64,000 bases of DNA from Bradyrhizobium monzae (GCF_021458635.1 NZ_JAIRDQ010000004.1:310001-374000), one strand, 5' to 3'. Positions 41,269 through 51,793 are shown, numbered from the stretch's first letter. Numbers and translations: made by a program. Notes: generated by a model not told the origin, from the letters alone.

Positions 41269-43086
41269 TCAGTTGCAGACCTCGTAATTGGCATCAACGT
41301 GCGGGCCGCCGCCACCGCGATATTCGAGGTGGCAGCCGCGCCGGACCGGACGGCAGAGCAGATCGTTGCAAAAAATCTGACCACTGCCACCCGAAGCGCG
41401 ACCCGCGCCGGCCGCAGCGATGCCGCCCGCCGCTCCCGCGGCCGCGCCACCGGACTGACGACGCTGCCGCGCGGGACGCTCGTCGCCGTCGTCGCGCTTG
41501 GCGGTTGCAGGCTTGGTCGGCTTGGCGGCACGCTGCTTCTCGCATTCATTGTCGTCGTTCAGCGCATAGCCGTCGCCGCAGACGATCTTGGTGCATTTGT
41601 CGCCGTCGGCCTTGAAGCCGTGATCGCAGACCAGCGGGCAGACGCGCGACTGCTTTGACTTGACCGTGTCGAGTGCATCCGTGCTTGCGACCTTCACATC
41701 GAGCTTGGTACCGGCATAGCGGTTGAACTGCGACAGCGACCGCTGGGCGGACGTGTTCCAGTTGCCGTCAGCCTGTCCGGAGAAACAGCCGACGCGACCG
41801 AGCTCGGTCTGCACCGAGCGGCTGAGATCGGCCGGCGTGGTTGCCGGCGTCAGCGAAGCGACATTGGTGCCGGCAGGGCTCGCCGTGCTGGCCGGCGCAG
41901 CGCTCGGTGCTGTAGCGGCGAGATTGACGCGCTGCTGCTCTGCAGCCGCAGCTTGCTGCTGCGCCTGCTCCTTGGCCTTCTGCGCGGCAAGCTGGGCCTG
42001 CTCGGCCGCTTTCGCGTCTGCCGCGGCCTTCGCCTGCGCGTCCTTCTGCGCACCGACCGCAGCGAGACGATCGCGTTCGGCGTCGGCCTGCTTCGTCTTC
42101 TCGATCGCCGCCGCATGAACCTGCTCGGCCTGGATCTTGTCGAGCTGAAGCTTGGCAAGGTTCGCATAGAAGCCGTCGGGGTGCTGGGCCAGGAAGGCTT
42201 CCCATGCCGGCTTGTTACCGACCTGGAGCGCGAGTTCATAGTCGCGGCGCATGTCGGCCTGCGGATTCACCGCGGGCGCAGGCGCCGCCGCTGCGATCAC
42301 GGGCGCGGCCTTGACCGGCACCAGCGGCACGTCTTCGCCGCCAAGCGAACCATAGACGAACGGCTCCTGCTTGTTGCCGGTCGACTTGAGCACGTCGTCG
42401 CGCACGAAGCCGAAGGCGCGGCGGACATCGAGGCCCGGCGTCGTCAGATGCTTCGACAGCGCGATGGTGAACGGGCTGTTGGCGCCGTCGCCATCCTGTG
42501 CCGTAAAGCCGGCCTTGGCCGAATAGGCGATCAGCGTGTTTGAGCTGGCCGGCTCGACCTGCGCCAGACCACGACCGATGCCGCGCGAGGCGAGCGTGCG
42601 CTTCATGGTCCGGCCGAACGGATTGTCACGGCAGGCATCGAGGATCACCAGGCGAAGCTGCTTCGCCGGCTCGACCGAGACCAGGACGCGATCGAGCGAG
42701 AGCGCCTCGTCATAGACGTCGGTGTCGCGCTCGAGCTTGGCATCGACCGGGATCAGATAGTTGGAGCCTTCGACCTCGATGCCGTGGCCGGCATAGTAGA
42801 CGACGGCGATGTCGGCATCGCGGGTCGCGTCGGCGAACTCGCGCAGCACCCGCCGCGTATCGAGCGCGGTCAGATCGTGGCGGGAATCGACGACATCGAA
42901 GCCGGCATCCTTCAGCGTCTTGGCCATCACCGCACCGTCGTTGACGGGGTTGGTGAGCTGCGGCGCGTGCTGATAGGCCGAGTTGGCGAGCACCAGCGCG
43001 ACGCGCTTTCCGGCGAAGGCGGGGTCGGCGCCGAACATCAGCGCGACGGCGATGAGAACCGGGTAAAGTCTGAACAAAATGCGCAT
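41269..43086 (-). CDS. Secreted metacaspase (caspase family p20) with Cys-rich tail
   Basis: 605 residues from ATG 43086. A signal peptide (VLIAVALMFGADPAFA) is followed by a caspase-like domain (~27-250: KRVALVLANSAYQHAPQL; catalytic H101 in YYAGHG and C152 in ILDACRDNPFG). Next come an Ala/Gln/Lys-rich coiled coil (~335-400), a peptidoglycan-binding-like or SEL-type segment (VQTELGRVGCFSGQADGNW, QRSLSQFNRYAG), and a Cys-rich tail with four short Cys pairs. It is exported, so it acts in the periplasm or at the envelope. Substrate unknown. Similar proteins occur widely in rhizobia. Confidence 0.88.
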   Translation of the reverse strand: MRILFRLYPVLIAVALMFGADPAFAGKRVALVLANSAYQHAPQLTNPVNDGAVMAKTLKDAGFDVVDSRHDLTALDTRRVLREFADATRDADIAVVYYAGHGIEVEGSNYLIPVDAKLERDTDVYDEALSLDRVLVSVEPAKQLRLVILDACRDNPFGRTMKRTLASRGIGRGLAQVEPASSNTLIAYSAKAGFTAQDGDGANSPFTIALSKHLTTPGLDVRRAFGFVRDDVLKSTGNKQEPFVYGSLGGEDVPLVPVKAAPVIAAAAPAPAVNPQADMRRDYELALQVGNKPAWEAFLAQHPDGFYANLAKLQLDKIQAEQVHAAAIEKTKQADAERDRLAAVGAQKDAQAKAAADAKAAEQAQLAAQKAKEQAQQQAAAAEQQRVNLAATAPSAAPASTASPAGTNVASLTPATTPADLSRSVQTELGRVGCFSGQADGNWNTSAQRSLSQFNRYAGTKLDVKVASTDALDTVKSKQSRVCPLVCDHGFKADGDKCTKIVCGDGYALNDDNECEKQRAAKPTKPATAKRDDGDERPARQRRQSGGAAAGAAGGIAAAGAGRASGGSGQIFCNDLLCRPVRRGCHLEYRGGGGPHVDANYEVCN

Positions 43087-43266
43087 GACACGCTTTCCAA
43101 AAATTCGTGGCAGTTCACACCCTCGGTACGACCTTAGCAAGATCGGCTGCTCACGCCTGTGATGGAGGTCACGAAGACCGCGCCGACAACAGACGAAGGC
43201 CCCCTTTTTGTTAGTCGCACCAGCGCGTTGGCGGTTCGCTGCCGATAGCGCGCGGGCAGATTTTCC

Positions 43267-43695
43267 CTAGCCACCCCCGATGTGCCCCAGATGCTGCGGC
43301 AGATCGTCCGTGATCTCGTGCCACGGCGCCTTGGAGCCGACGAAAATATGGGCGCGGGGGCGGATCGAAGGAGCATCGACCAGGGTTCCCATGGCGACAT
43401 GGACCCATTTTCCTTCCCGGACCCGCGAATAAAGCAGCGAACCGCAACGGGCGCAGTGCGCGTCATGGGTGGTGTCGTCCCCGTAAATCATCCGCTGCTC
43501 CTCGCCCTTGACGAGGCGAAGCCGGCTGTATTCGATGCCCGCGAACGGCTTGAAGGCGGAACCGGTGGTCCGGCGGCAGTTCGAACAATGGCAGTTCAGC
43601 GCATAGGAGAACGCGTCCGCCACCTCGTAGCGGACGGCGCGGCAATAGCATTCGCCGGCAAGGATGCGAGCGTTCGATTTCTCTGATCCGGTCAT
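43267..43695 (-). CDS. GFA-family zinc protein (glutathione-dependent formaldehyde-activating-like)
   Basis: 142 residues from ATG 43695 (MTGSEK). Conserved cysteines in ECYCRAVRYEV, NCHCSNCRRTTGSAF and HCARCGSLLY follow the GFA zinc pattern. Only a few members act with glutathione on formaldehyde; most are uncharacterised. It stands alone next to the NTF2-like gene. Confidence 0.88.
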   Translation of the reverse strand: MTGSEKSNARILAGECYCRAVRYEVADAFSYALNCHCSNCRRTTGSAFKPFAGIEYSRLRLVKGEEQRMIYGDDTTHDAHCARCGSLLYSRVREGKWVHVAMGTLVDAPSIRPRAHIFVGSKAPWHEITDDLPQHLGHIGGG

Positions 43696-43790
43696 GACGG
43701 TGCCCTCGCACAAATGGCGGAAGACACCCATAGCGCAATCCGGTGCGTACCACTAAGTTCGCGGCGCGCCATCATTCAAAGGGATGACCC

Positions 43791-44165
43791 ATGAGCCCAA
43801 ATCGTTCGAGCGTCGATGCCGTCGTGCAATCCTATTTCGACGGGCTTTACGAGGGCGACGCCGAAAAGCTCGGTGCCATCTTCCACCCCTCAGCCGATCT
43901 GCGCTGGGTCGAAAAGGGCGAACTGCAGGTGCTCACCGTGCCCGACTGGCTCGACCGCGTGCGCAAGCGGGCCTCGGCCAAGGCGGAGGGCAAACCGCGC
44001 GAGGATTTCATCGTCACCATCGACCGCTCGGATGACAAGACCGCCTTCATCAAGGTCAAATGCCAGCTGCCGCCGCGCTTCTTCACGGATTATCTGGTGG
44101 CGATGAAGCTCGCCGACGGCTGGCAGATCGTGTCGAAATCCTATCGGTATGATCTGAAGGAGTGA
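43791..44165 (+). CDS. NTF2-like protein (putative lumazine-binding family)
   Basis: 124 residues: an alpha-helical start (SVDAVVQSYFDGLYEGDAEKLGAIFHPSADLRW) then a curved sheet (FIVTIDRSDDKTAFIKVKCQL; FFTDYLVAMKLADGWQIVSKSY), the NTF2/SnoaL fold. No catalytic residues allow a named function. Confidence 0.75.
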   Translation: MSPNRSSVDAVVQSYFDGLYEGDAEKLGAIFHPSADLRWVEKGELQVLTVPDWLDRVRKRASAKAEGKPREDFIVTIDRSDDKTAFIKVKCQLPPRFFTDYLVAMKLADGWQIVSKSYRYDLKE

Positions 44166-44236
44166 GGGGTGCCACTGCCCGAAATCGGGCGCACTCGCCC
44201 CCATTCTCCGTCGTTGCGAGCCCAACTCTAGCCACA

Positions 44237-44323
44237 CGTCATTGCGAGGAGCTCTTGCGACGACGCAATCCAGAGTCCCTCCGCGGAGAGATTCTGGATT
44301 GCTTCGCTCCGCTCGCAATGACG
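44237..44323. repeat. CGTCATTGCGAG...CTCGCAATGACG palindromic repeat, copy 1
   Basis: The outer arms CGTCATTGCGAGGAG and CTCGCAATGACG pair; the inner arms GCAATCCAGA and TCTGGATTGC pair too. Copies also lie at 46903-46988 and 55019-55135. Located between the NTF2-like and beta-lactamase genes. Confidence 0.9.
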
Positions 44324-44382
44324 GCGCGGATAGCGCGTCCATTACATCTCTCTCCATCTCCGTGTCACCCGAAGGTCCCCCC

Positions 44383-45240
44383 ATGCTGCTCGACCGCCGT
44401 TCCCTGCTCGCCTCTCTGTGCTGGGTGGCCGCTTCTCCCGCTCTCGCCGTGGACGCGCCGCCTGAGCTCCAATCCTATGAGCGCGAGAGCGGCGGACGGA
44501 TCGGGGTCTATGCGGAGAATCTCGCCACCGGCGCAAAGCTCACCTGGCGGGCCGACGAGCGCTTCGTGATGTGCTCGACCTTCAAGGCTTCGCTCGCGGC
44601 TTGCGTGCTGGCGCGGGTCGATCGCGGCGAGGAGAAGCTGGCCGCGATGATTCCCTATGGCAAGACCGACCTGCTGGAGTACGCGCCGGTCGCGAAGCAA
44701 AACCTCTCGGCCGGCGCGATGTCGGTCGCCGACATGTGCAAGGCGATCGTCGAGCTCAGCGACAACACTTGCGCCAATCTGCTGCTCGCCCGGGTCGGCG
44801 GCCCTGCCGCACTCACGGCGTTCTGGCGGTCGATCGGCGACACCATTTCGCGGCTCGACCACAACGAGCCCGAGCTGAACCGCTCGCCGCCCGGCGATCC
44901 CCATGACACCACGACGCCGGCGGCGATGGCCGGCAATCTGAAGCGGCTGGTCACGGGCGAAGCGCTCTCGCCGGCTTCACGGACCCGGCTCACTGACTGG
45001 ATGGTGGGCTGCAAGACCGGCGCGAACCGGCTGCGCGGCGGCCTGCCGGCCAGCTGGAAGATCGGCGACAAGACCGGCAACAACGGCAAGGATGCATCGG
45101 GCGATATCGCGGTCGCCTGGGCCAAACCGGATACGCCAATCCTGATCGCGGCCTACACCCAGGGCGGCACGCCGAACCCAACACAGATCGAAGCGGCGTT
45201 CGCCCGCATCGGGCGCATGGTGGCCGAACGACTGGTGTAA
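44383..45240 (+). CDS. bla: Class A beta-lactamase
   Basis: 285 residues from ATG 44383. Signal peptide near SLCWVAASPALAVDA, preceded by DRRSLL, suggesting possible Tat export. All class A motifs are present: S65-T-F-K, S126-D-N, E162-P-E-L-N (general-base Glu) and K230-T-G. It hydrolyses beta-lactams in the periplasm. There is no ampR-type regulator beside it, so it may be constitutive. A chromosomal housekeeping enzyme by all appearances, not a mobile resistance gene. Confidence 0.93.
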   Translation: MLLDRRSLLASLCWVAASPALAVDAPPELQSYERESGGRIGVYAENLATGAKLTWRADERFVMCSTFKASLAACVLARVDRGEEKLAAMIPYGKTDLLEYAPVAKQNLSAGAMSVADMCKAIVELSDNTCANLLLARVGGPAALTAFWRSIGDTISRLDHNEPELNRSPPGDPHDTTTPAAMAGNLKRLVTGEALSPASRTRLTDWMVGCKTGANRLRGGLPASWKIGDKTGNNGKDASGDIAVAWAKPDTPILIAAYTQGGTPNPTQIEAAFARIGRMVAERLV

Positions 45241-45286
45241 GCCGCTTCGCATTGACCTGTTGGCCGCTTCCGGGCCAAGACAGGCC

Positions 45287-46897
45287 ATGATCGCAGCGAA
45301 ATTCCAGACCTTCCTCATCCTGCTCACTGTCCTGGCAGGCACCGCGCTGGTCGCCCGCCGTTTCAACATGGCGCCTGCCATTTTGCTGATGCTCTCCGGC
45401 GTCGGCCTCGCTTTCGTGCCAGGCATGCCGCCGGTGGAACTGCCGCCGGAACTGGTGCTGCTGATGGTGCTGCCACCGCTGATCTACTCGGCGAGCGTCG
45501 CGATGAGCTGGCGCGAGTTCAGGAACAATTTGCGCCCCATCGTGCTGCTCGCGGTCGGCGCCGTGATCTTCACGGCAGCGCTCGTTGCGGCTGCCACCCA
45601 TTACGTGATCGGTCTGCCCTGGAGCATCGGCTTCCTGCTGGGCGCCATCGTCGCGCCGCCCGACGTGGTGGCGCCGCTCGCGATTGCGCGCCGGCTGAAC
45701 ATGCCGCGCCGGCTCCTGGTCATCCTCGAGGGCGAGGGCCTCGCCAATGACGCGACCGCGCTGATCCTCTACCGCTTCGCGCTCGCAGCGATCGTGGTCG
45801 GGCATTTCTCGCTGCCGCTGGCGGCCGGCGAATTTGCCGTCATCGTCGCGGGCGAAATCGCCTTCGGCATCGGCGTCGGCTGGCTCTCCCTCCGCTTCCG
45901 CAAATGGTCCTGCGATCCGCAGGTCGAGCTGACGCTGTCGCTGATTACGCCCTATGTGTCTTACTGGCTGCCCGAGCATGTCGGCGGCTCCGGCGTGATC
46001 GCCACCGTCGCTTGCGGCCTCTATGTGAGCTGGAACGGACCGCTGCTGATTTCGGCGTCGACGCGCCTGCAGGGCATCTTCTTCTGGGATCTCATCATCT
46101 ATCTGATCGAGGGCTTGCTGTTCCTGCTCACCGGATTCCAGATGCGCGCGCTCTACGAGAAATCGAAAGCGTTCCCGCTCGACGACATCATGATCGCGAC
46201 CGCCGTGGTGATGGTCATCATCGTCCTGGCGCGCTTCGCCTGGCTCTACCCCGCGACCTATCTGCCGCGGATGCTCAGCAAATCGCTGCGCAAACGCGAT
46301 CCGTCGCCGCCCTGGCAATGGCCGTTCGCGCTCGCTTTCACCGGCGTGCGCGGCGCGGTGTCGCTGGCTGCCGCGCTGGCGCTCCCGTTCACGCTGCCCG
46401 ATGGCGCTGCCTTCCCGTATCGCGACCTGATCCTGTTCGTGGCCTTCGGCGTCATCTTCATCACCCTGATCGGCGTCGGCCTGACGCTGCCGCCGGTGGT
46501 GCGCTGGCTCGGCATCGCGGAAGCCGGCCGCAACGAACATGTCGCGGAGCACGAGGCCGAGATCGCGGCACGGCGCCAGGCGCTCGACGCCGCGCTGAAA
46601 TCGCTGGATGCATTGACCGAAGAAAAAGAGGTCTCGGACGAAGTGATGCGGCTCCTGCGCGCGCGCCACGAGATCCGCGTCAACCAGCTTCCTGATTCAC
46701 TCGATCCCGCCCGCCACGACGTCTCTGCCGCCGGCACCGCACTGACCCGCGAGCTGATCGCCGCCGAGCGCAAGTTCATCCACGACCTCTTGCGCGACGG
46801 TCAGATCACCGACGAAACGCGACGGAGGATCGAACGCGACCTGGACCTGGAGGAGGCAAGCCTGGCGAACCGGGAGTATCAGGGGGCGCCGCTGTAA
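45287..46897 (+). CDS. CPA1-type sodium/proton antiporter
   Basis: 536 residues from ATG 45287. About twelve membrane segments with the CPA1 signatures APPDVVAPLAIARR and EGEGLANDATALILYRFA (the ND pair in the sixth helix), then FTGVRGAVSLAAALALP. A long cytoplasmic tail (~415-536) is mainly helical. It exchanges Na+ or K+ for protons. It is preceded by the beta-lactamase stop at 46 bases. Confidence 0.9.
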   Translation: MIAAKFQTFLILLTVLAGTALVARRFNMAPAILLMLSGVGLAFVPGMPPVELPPELVLLMVLPPLIYSASVAMSWREFRNNLRPIVLLAVGAVIFTAALVAAATHYVIGLPWSIGFLLGAIVAPPDVVAPLAIARRLNMPRRLLVILEGEGLANDATALILYRFALAAIVVGHFSLPLAAGEFAVIVAGEIAFGIGVGWLSLRFRKWSCDPQVELTLSLITPYVSYWLPEHVGGSGVIATVACGLYVSWNGPLLISASTRLQGIFFWDLIIYLIEGLLFLLTGFQMRALYEKSKAFPLDDIMIATAVVMVIIVLARFAWLYPATYLPRMLSKSLRKRDPSPPWQWPFALAFTGVRGAVSLAAALALPFTLPDGAAFPYRDLILFVAFGVIFITLIGVGLTLPPVVRWLGIAEAGRNEHVAEHEAEIAARRQALDAALKSLDALTEEKEVSDEVMRLLRARHEIRVNQLPDSLDPARHDVSAAGTALTRELIAAERKFIHDLLRDGQITDETRRRIERDLDLEEASLANREYQGAPL

Positions 46898-46902
46898 CGT
46901 CT

Positions 46903-46988
46903 CGTCATTGCGAGGAGCGAAGCGACGAAGCAATTCAGACTGCCTCCGCTGAACGATTCTGGATTGCTTCGCTGCGCTCGCAATGACG
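46903..46988. repeat. CGTCATTGCGAG palindromic repeat, copy 2
   Basis: Arms CGTCATTGCGAGGAGCGAAG and GCTGCGCTCGCAATGACG, with inner AAGCAATTCAGA / TCTGGATTGCTT. Sits between the convergent antiporter and cell-wall amidase genes. Confidence 0.9.
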
Positions 46989-47004
46989 GAGGCCGCAAGA
47001 CAAC

Positions 47005-47817
47005 CTACCGCTTCTCGCAATACGCCCGCATCGCCGTCACCACGGCCGTCGCAACCAGCTCCTGCCGCTCCGGCGAATTCACGGCCATCTCCTCGTCGCG
47101 GTTGATGATGGAGCCCGCCTCCAGCAGCACCGCGGCGCTTCGGGTCTGCGAGAGCACGACGAGCCCGTCATAACGGTAAACGCCGACATCCTTGTCGAGC
47201 AGGGGATGCCGGTAGCGCCCCATCAGCGGCAGGCTGTATTGGGTCGCGTATTGCAGGCCTTTTTCCTTCAGCTCCCGGCCCAGCAACCGGGCGAAAGCGA
47301 GGCTGGCGGCGAAGCGCGGATTGCGCTCGGACACGAACAGCGAATGGCCGCTGAAGCGATCGCTGAAATGGCTCCTGGCGCCTTCGAACTCCCAATCCTC
47401 CAGCATCTTGTCCGGCACGGAATCGTGGTGGATCGACAGGAAAAAATCGGCATGTGCGGCGTTGGCAGTGCCGACACGCTTGAGCAGGCTTGCCCGCGCC
47501 TTGCCTTCGGTCACCAGCACGCGGGTCGCGGCAAAGTCTGCCAACTTCAGGCGCTCTCCGATCAGACGCGCCAGATGCAGGTTGAAGCCGAATTCCACAT
47601 CGTTGCGCGCACTGGTCGCGCCTTGCGATTCCGAGGTGTGTCCGACATCGAGGATGATCCTGAATTTACGCGGCTCGCATGGCTCGGGCGCAGGCGGCTT
47701 GATCCTGGCTCTCGCGGCCTTGCGCGCTCCGGCCGCCTCGCCATGGTCAGCTGGCAGCACCAAAAGCGGGATCAGCGAAACGGCCATGGCGGCGGTGATG
47801 CGCCACGATATTTTCAC
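47005..47817 (-). CDS. N-acetylmuramoyl-L-alanine amidase (Amidase_3)
   Basis: 270 residues from GTG 47817. Signal peptide VSLIPLLVLPADHGEA. Amidase_3 motifs: IILDVGHTSESQGA (first His), E in DVEFGFNLHLARLIGERL, FLSIHHDSV (second His), LEAGSIINRDEE (catalytic Glu). It cuts the stem peptide from peptidoglycan in the periplasm. Its GTG overlaps the dioxygenase stop as GTGA, so the two are translationally coupled. Confidence 0.9.
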   Translation of the reverse strand: MKISWRITAAMAVSLIPLLVLPADHGEAAGARKAARARIKPPAPEPCEPRKFRIILDVGHTSESQGATSARNDVEFGFNLHLARLIGERLKLADFAATRVLVTEGKARASLLKRVGTANAAHADFFLSIHHDSVPDKMLEDWEFEGARSHFSDRFSGHSLFVSERNPRFAASLAFARLLGRELKEKGLQYATQYSLPLMGRYRHPLLDKDVGVYRYDGLVVLSQTRSAAVLLEAGSIINRDEEMAVNSPERQELVATAVVTAMRAYCEKR

Positions 47818-48710
47818 ACCGGCCGTTCCCCCTTCACGGTCACGCGCGTGCCCGAGCGCGTGTGCGGCCAGTAGTCCCACATCGCGCGGTGCTGGGTGCA
47901 GCGGTTATCCCAGAAGGCGATGGCGTTCTCGGTCCAGCGGAAGCGGCACTGGAACAGCGGGTTCTCCGCGTGCTGGTAGAGATAGGCGAGCATCGCGTCG
48001 CTCTCGTCGCGCGGGATGCCGTTGATGCAGCGGGTGAAGCCGCGGTTGACGTAGAGCGCCTTCTTGCCCGTGACCGGATGGGTGCGCACCACCGGGTGCT
48101 CGGCGTTCGGGTAGGACGGCCGATCGGCGACGCCGTAATTGGCGTAGAGCCCGCGATAGATCGGCTCGCCGTCGTGCAGGGCGGTCACGCCGTCGAGATA
48201 GGCCTTCATGCGGTCTGACAGCGCTTCGTAAGCCGCGTACATGTTGGCGAACAGCGTGTCGCCGCCGCGCGGCGGACATTGCTTGATGTAGAGGATCGAC
48301 CCCAGCGGCGGCTCGAGATCGCAGGAGACGTCGGAATGCCAGCCCTCGCCGTTGGCGCGCGGCGAGTTCTTGTCGGCATAGATCTTCATCAGCGCGGGAT
48401 CTTCGTCCTCATGCGGCGCGGCGGGATGAAAATGCAGCTCGCCGAACTTGCGGCCGAAGGCGAGATGTTGCTGCGGCGTGATGGTCTGGTCGCGGAAGAA
48501 GATCACGAGGTTTTCGGCAAGCGCGCGGTGGATCTCGTCCATCTGCTGGTTGGAACGGGCATCGTCGGAGACCAGCTTGCCGATGTCGACGCCGGAGATC
48601 TCCGCGCCGATGATGGGCGTGAGCTTCTCGACCGCGATGGTCTCGTAAGGAGCGCCGTCTTCCGCCATGTGGCGGTAACGCGGGCCTTGCTTGCCGGCGA
48701 GTGAGCTCAT
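47814..48710 (-). CDS. TauD/TfdA-family Fe(II)/2-oxoglutarate dioxygenase
   Basis: 298 residues from ATG 48710 (MSSLAGKQ). The facial triad is complete: H125 and D127 in GWHSDVS, H274 in CTQHRAMWD; the 2-oxoglutarate-binding Arg is likely R285 or R289 in TRSGTRV. The substrate group (taurine, alkylsulphonate, 2,4-D-like) is not evident. It is followed, with a four-base overlap, by the cell-wall amidase gene. Confidence 0.88.
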   Translation of the reverse strand: MSSLAGKQGPRYRHMAEDGAPYETIAVEKLTPIIGAEISGVDIGKLVSDDARSNQQMDEIHRALAENLVIFFRDQTITPQQHLAFGRKFGELHFHPAAPHEDEDPALMKIYADKNSPRANGEGWHSDVSCDLEPPLGSILYIKQCPPRGGDTLFANMYAAYEALSDRMKAYLDGVTALHDGEPIYRGLYANYGVADRPSYPNAEHPVVRTHPVTGKKALYVNRGFTRCINGIPRDESDAMLAYLYQHAENPLFQCRFRWTENAIAFWDNRCTQHRAMWDYWPHTRSGTRVTVKGERPV

Positions 48711-48752
48711 GGCGTGTCTCCCGATCGTTTTGATTGGGAGCATGGTAGCAAT

Positions 48753-48834
48753 GTAGGGCGGGTTAGCGAAGCGTAACCCGCCACTTCGCGTCCGCAAAAA
48801 ATAAGGCGGATTACGCTTCGCTAATCCGCCCTAC
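48753..48834. repeat. Palindromic repeat GTAGGGCGGGTTA...TAATCCGCCCTAC
   Basis: The outer arms GTAGGGCGG and CCGCCCTAC pair. Two inner hairpins, GGCGGGTTA-GCGAAGC-GTAACCCGCC and GGCGGATTAC-GCTTCGC-TAATCCGCC, complete the element. It lies between the dioxygenase and ispG genes. Confidence 0.9.
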
Positions 48835-48856
48835 GATTCTGCTATTTGAGAGACGT

Positions 48857-50140
<1,284 letters not shown>

Positions 50141-50153
50141 GGAGGTCCAAATA

Positions 50154-51107
50154 TCAGGTTTTGGTGACGTTCAGCAATGCATCAGCTGGCGCCGCGGCCG
50201 TTTGGCTCGGACGGTTAACCAGAAAAAGCCCAGCAATTACAAGGACGGCTGCCGCCCCAAAAGCCAGGCTCAGGTGATCGTGCATGATGAAATAGCTACC
50301 CACCACGCCAAACAAAGGGGTGATGAAGGTAAAAGCCGACAATTTGCTGGCCGAATAGGTCTTCACCAGCGCGAACCAAAGCGTGAACGTGGTTCCAACC
50401 ACCCAGATCGCCTGGAAGGCCATCAGGCCGAGGGCGAGCGGCGACGGGGTGTGGGTGATGGTCTCCCCGGACAGCCAGGCAGCCGCGCCAAGGATGGGGA
50501 TCGAGGTCGCGACCTGGTAGCCGAGCGCCTTTTCAGGCGCGGCGAAGCGCAGCCGCGTGCCCTTGGCGACCAGCGTGGTCGCGGCCCACAGTGAAGCGCC
50601 GGCGACGATCATGAGATCGCCGAGAAGGACGTGTGAGTCGACATTGGCCTGCGGCACGCCGATCGCGAGCGCCACACCGGCAAAGCTGATCGCAAGTCCC
50701 AGCCATTGCGTGCTGCCAAGGCGTTCGCCGAGCACTTGATAGGAGCCGAGCGCAACGAAGAACGGCGCGGTGTAGAGAAACACCACCGCGCGGGATGCCG
50801 AGGTCAGGCGCAGGCCCTGGAAGATCAGCACGAACTCGATGCCGAACATCAGCCCGGCGATCAGGCCGGGCTTCCACGTGCCGTCACGCTCGAAGAATTT
50901 GACGCCGCGCAAGCTGCCGATGACGAACAGCACCGGCAGCGCGCCCATCGAGCGGATCATCGCCTGCAGCATCGGCGGAATATCCGGCAGCACCAGCTTC
51001 ACCGCGATCTGGTTGAAGGCCCAGGTCAGGCACAGCATGAGCATCAGGGCGATGGCGCCGGCACTGAGGGGGCGTGCGGCGGACGGATTGGCTTGAGGTG
51101 AGGACAT
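50154..51107 (-). CDS. DMT/EamA-family transporter
   Basis: 317 residues from ATG 51107, preceded by a strong AGGAAG ribosome-binding site. Ten hydrophobic helices in two EamA repeats (AIALMLMLCLTWAFNQIAVKL; later ITHTPSPLALGLMAF). Small-molecule exporter; substrate unknown. It begins 35 bases after the Zur-type stop in the same direction, so it is likely co-transcribed and could be zinc-regulated. Confidence 0.82.
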   Translation of the reverse strand: MSSPQANPSAARPLSAGAIALMLMLCLTWAFNQIAVKLVLPDIPPMLQAMIRSMGALPVLFVIGSLRGVKFFERDGTWKPGLIAGLMFGIEFVLIFQGLRLTSASRAVVFLYTAPFFVALGSYQVLGERLGSTQWLGLAISFAGVALAIGVPQANVDSHVLLGDLMIVAGASLWAATTLVAKGTRLRFAAPEKALGYQVATSIPILGAAAWLSGETITHTPSPLALGLMAFQAIWVVGTTFTLWFALVKTYSASKLSAFTFITPLFGVVGSYFIMHDHLSLAFGAAAVLVIAGLFLVNRPSQTAAAPADALLNVTKT

Positions 51108-51142
51108 TTCTTCCTGGAATCCGGCTTTGTGCCGTTGTTGCT

Positions 51143-51637
51143 TCAAGACGTTTTCTGACAATGGGTGCAGACACCCGTGATCTCCACCACGGACAGCTTT
51201 GGCGCGAAGCCTGACGCGCGCGCCGCGGCATTCAGCTCCTTGGCAAACGACCCCGACGGGATCTCGCCGACAAGGCCGCAGCGCTCGCAGATCAGGAACG
51301 CGACTGCCGAGGTCGCGTCATGGTCGTGGGCGGCGCAGGCGAGATAGGCGTTGCGGCTTTCGATGCGGTGCACGAGGCCGTTCGCCATCAAAAAATCGAG
51401 GGCACGGTAGACCGTGATCGGCGCCGGCCGCGCCATCGATTTTGCCAGTTCGTCGATCACCTCGTAAGCGCCCAGCGGCCGATGGCTGGACAGCAGCGCA
51501 CCCAGCACCTGGCGGCGTATCGGCGTGAATTTCTGCGCCCGCTGCGCGCAAACGGCTTCCGCATGCGCCAGCGCGTCCGCGGTGCAGCGGCCGTGATCAT
51601 GGTCGGGCGTCGGAAATGCCGGCTTTGCGAGGGTCAT
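51143..51637 (-). CDS. zur: Zur-type Fur-family regulator
   Basis: 164 residues. The winged-helix part carries FTPIRRQVLGALLSSHRPLGAYEVIDEL, the C-terminal metal sensor has CERCG and CTHC (two CxxC pairs, structural zinc). A His-rich start (PDHDHGRC) and HDHDAT in the hinge suit Zur rather than Fur or Irr. It represses zinc-uptake genes when zinc is bound. No znuABC genes are visible. It diverges from the MarR gene. Confidence 0.85.
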   Translation of the reverse strand: MTLAKPAFPTPDHDHGRCTADALAHAEAVCAQRAQKFTPIRRQVLGALLSSHRPLGAYEVIDELAKSMARPAPITVYRALDFLMANGLVHRIESRNAYLACAAHDHDATSAVAFLICERCGLVGEIPSGSFAKELNAAARASGFAPKLSVVEITGVCTHCQKTS

Positions 51638-51750
51638 TCGGCCCGCCTTCTAGCATTTCGGCCATGGAACCCAAAGCACGACCGGCGCCGCGGCGGTCAG
51701 CCATGCTTTTGTTGCGGGACAGTATCGCGCCAATCCGCCATGAAATAATC

Positions 51751-51779
51751 ATAAGCTTGCTTATTATAGGGAAGCTTAT
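51751..51779 (+). promoter_or_regulatory. Candidate MarR operator (ATAAGCTT inverted repeats)
   Basis: ATAAGC-TT-GCTTAT (51751-51764) and the longer pair ATAAGCTT...AAGCTTAT (51751-51758 with 51772-51779) lie 15 to 43 bases before the MarR start, where a repressor would block the promoter. The AT-rich TTATTATAG core may be the -10. Confidence 0.55.
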
Positions 51780-51793
51780 TGGAGGCGAAGCTC

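Noticed and set aside
44383..45240. Beta-lactamase as an acquired resistance gene.
   Set aside because: Base composition and codon use match the neighbours, there is no transposon or integron context, and class A enzymes are common chromosomal genes in rhizobia.
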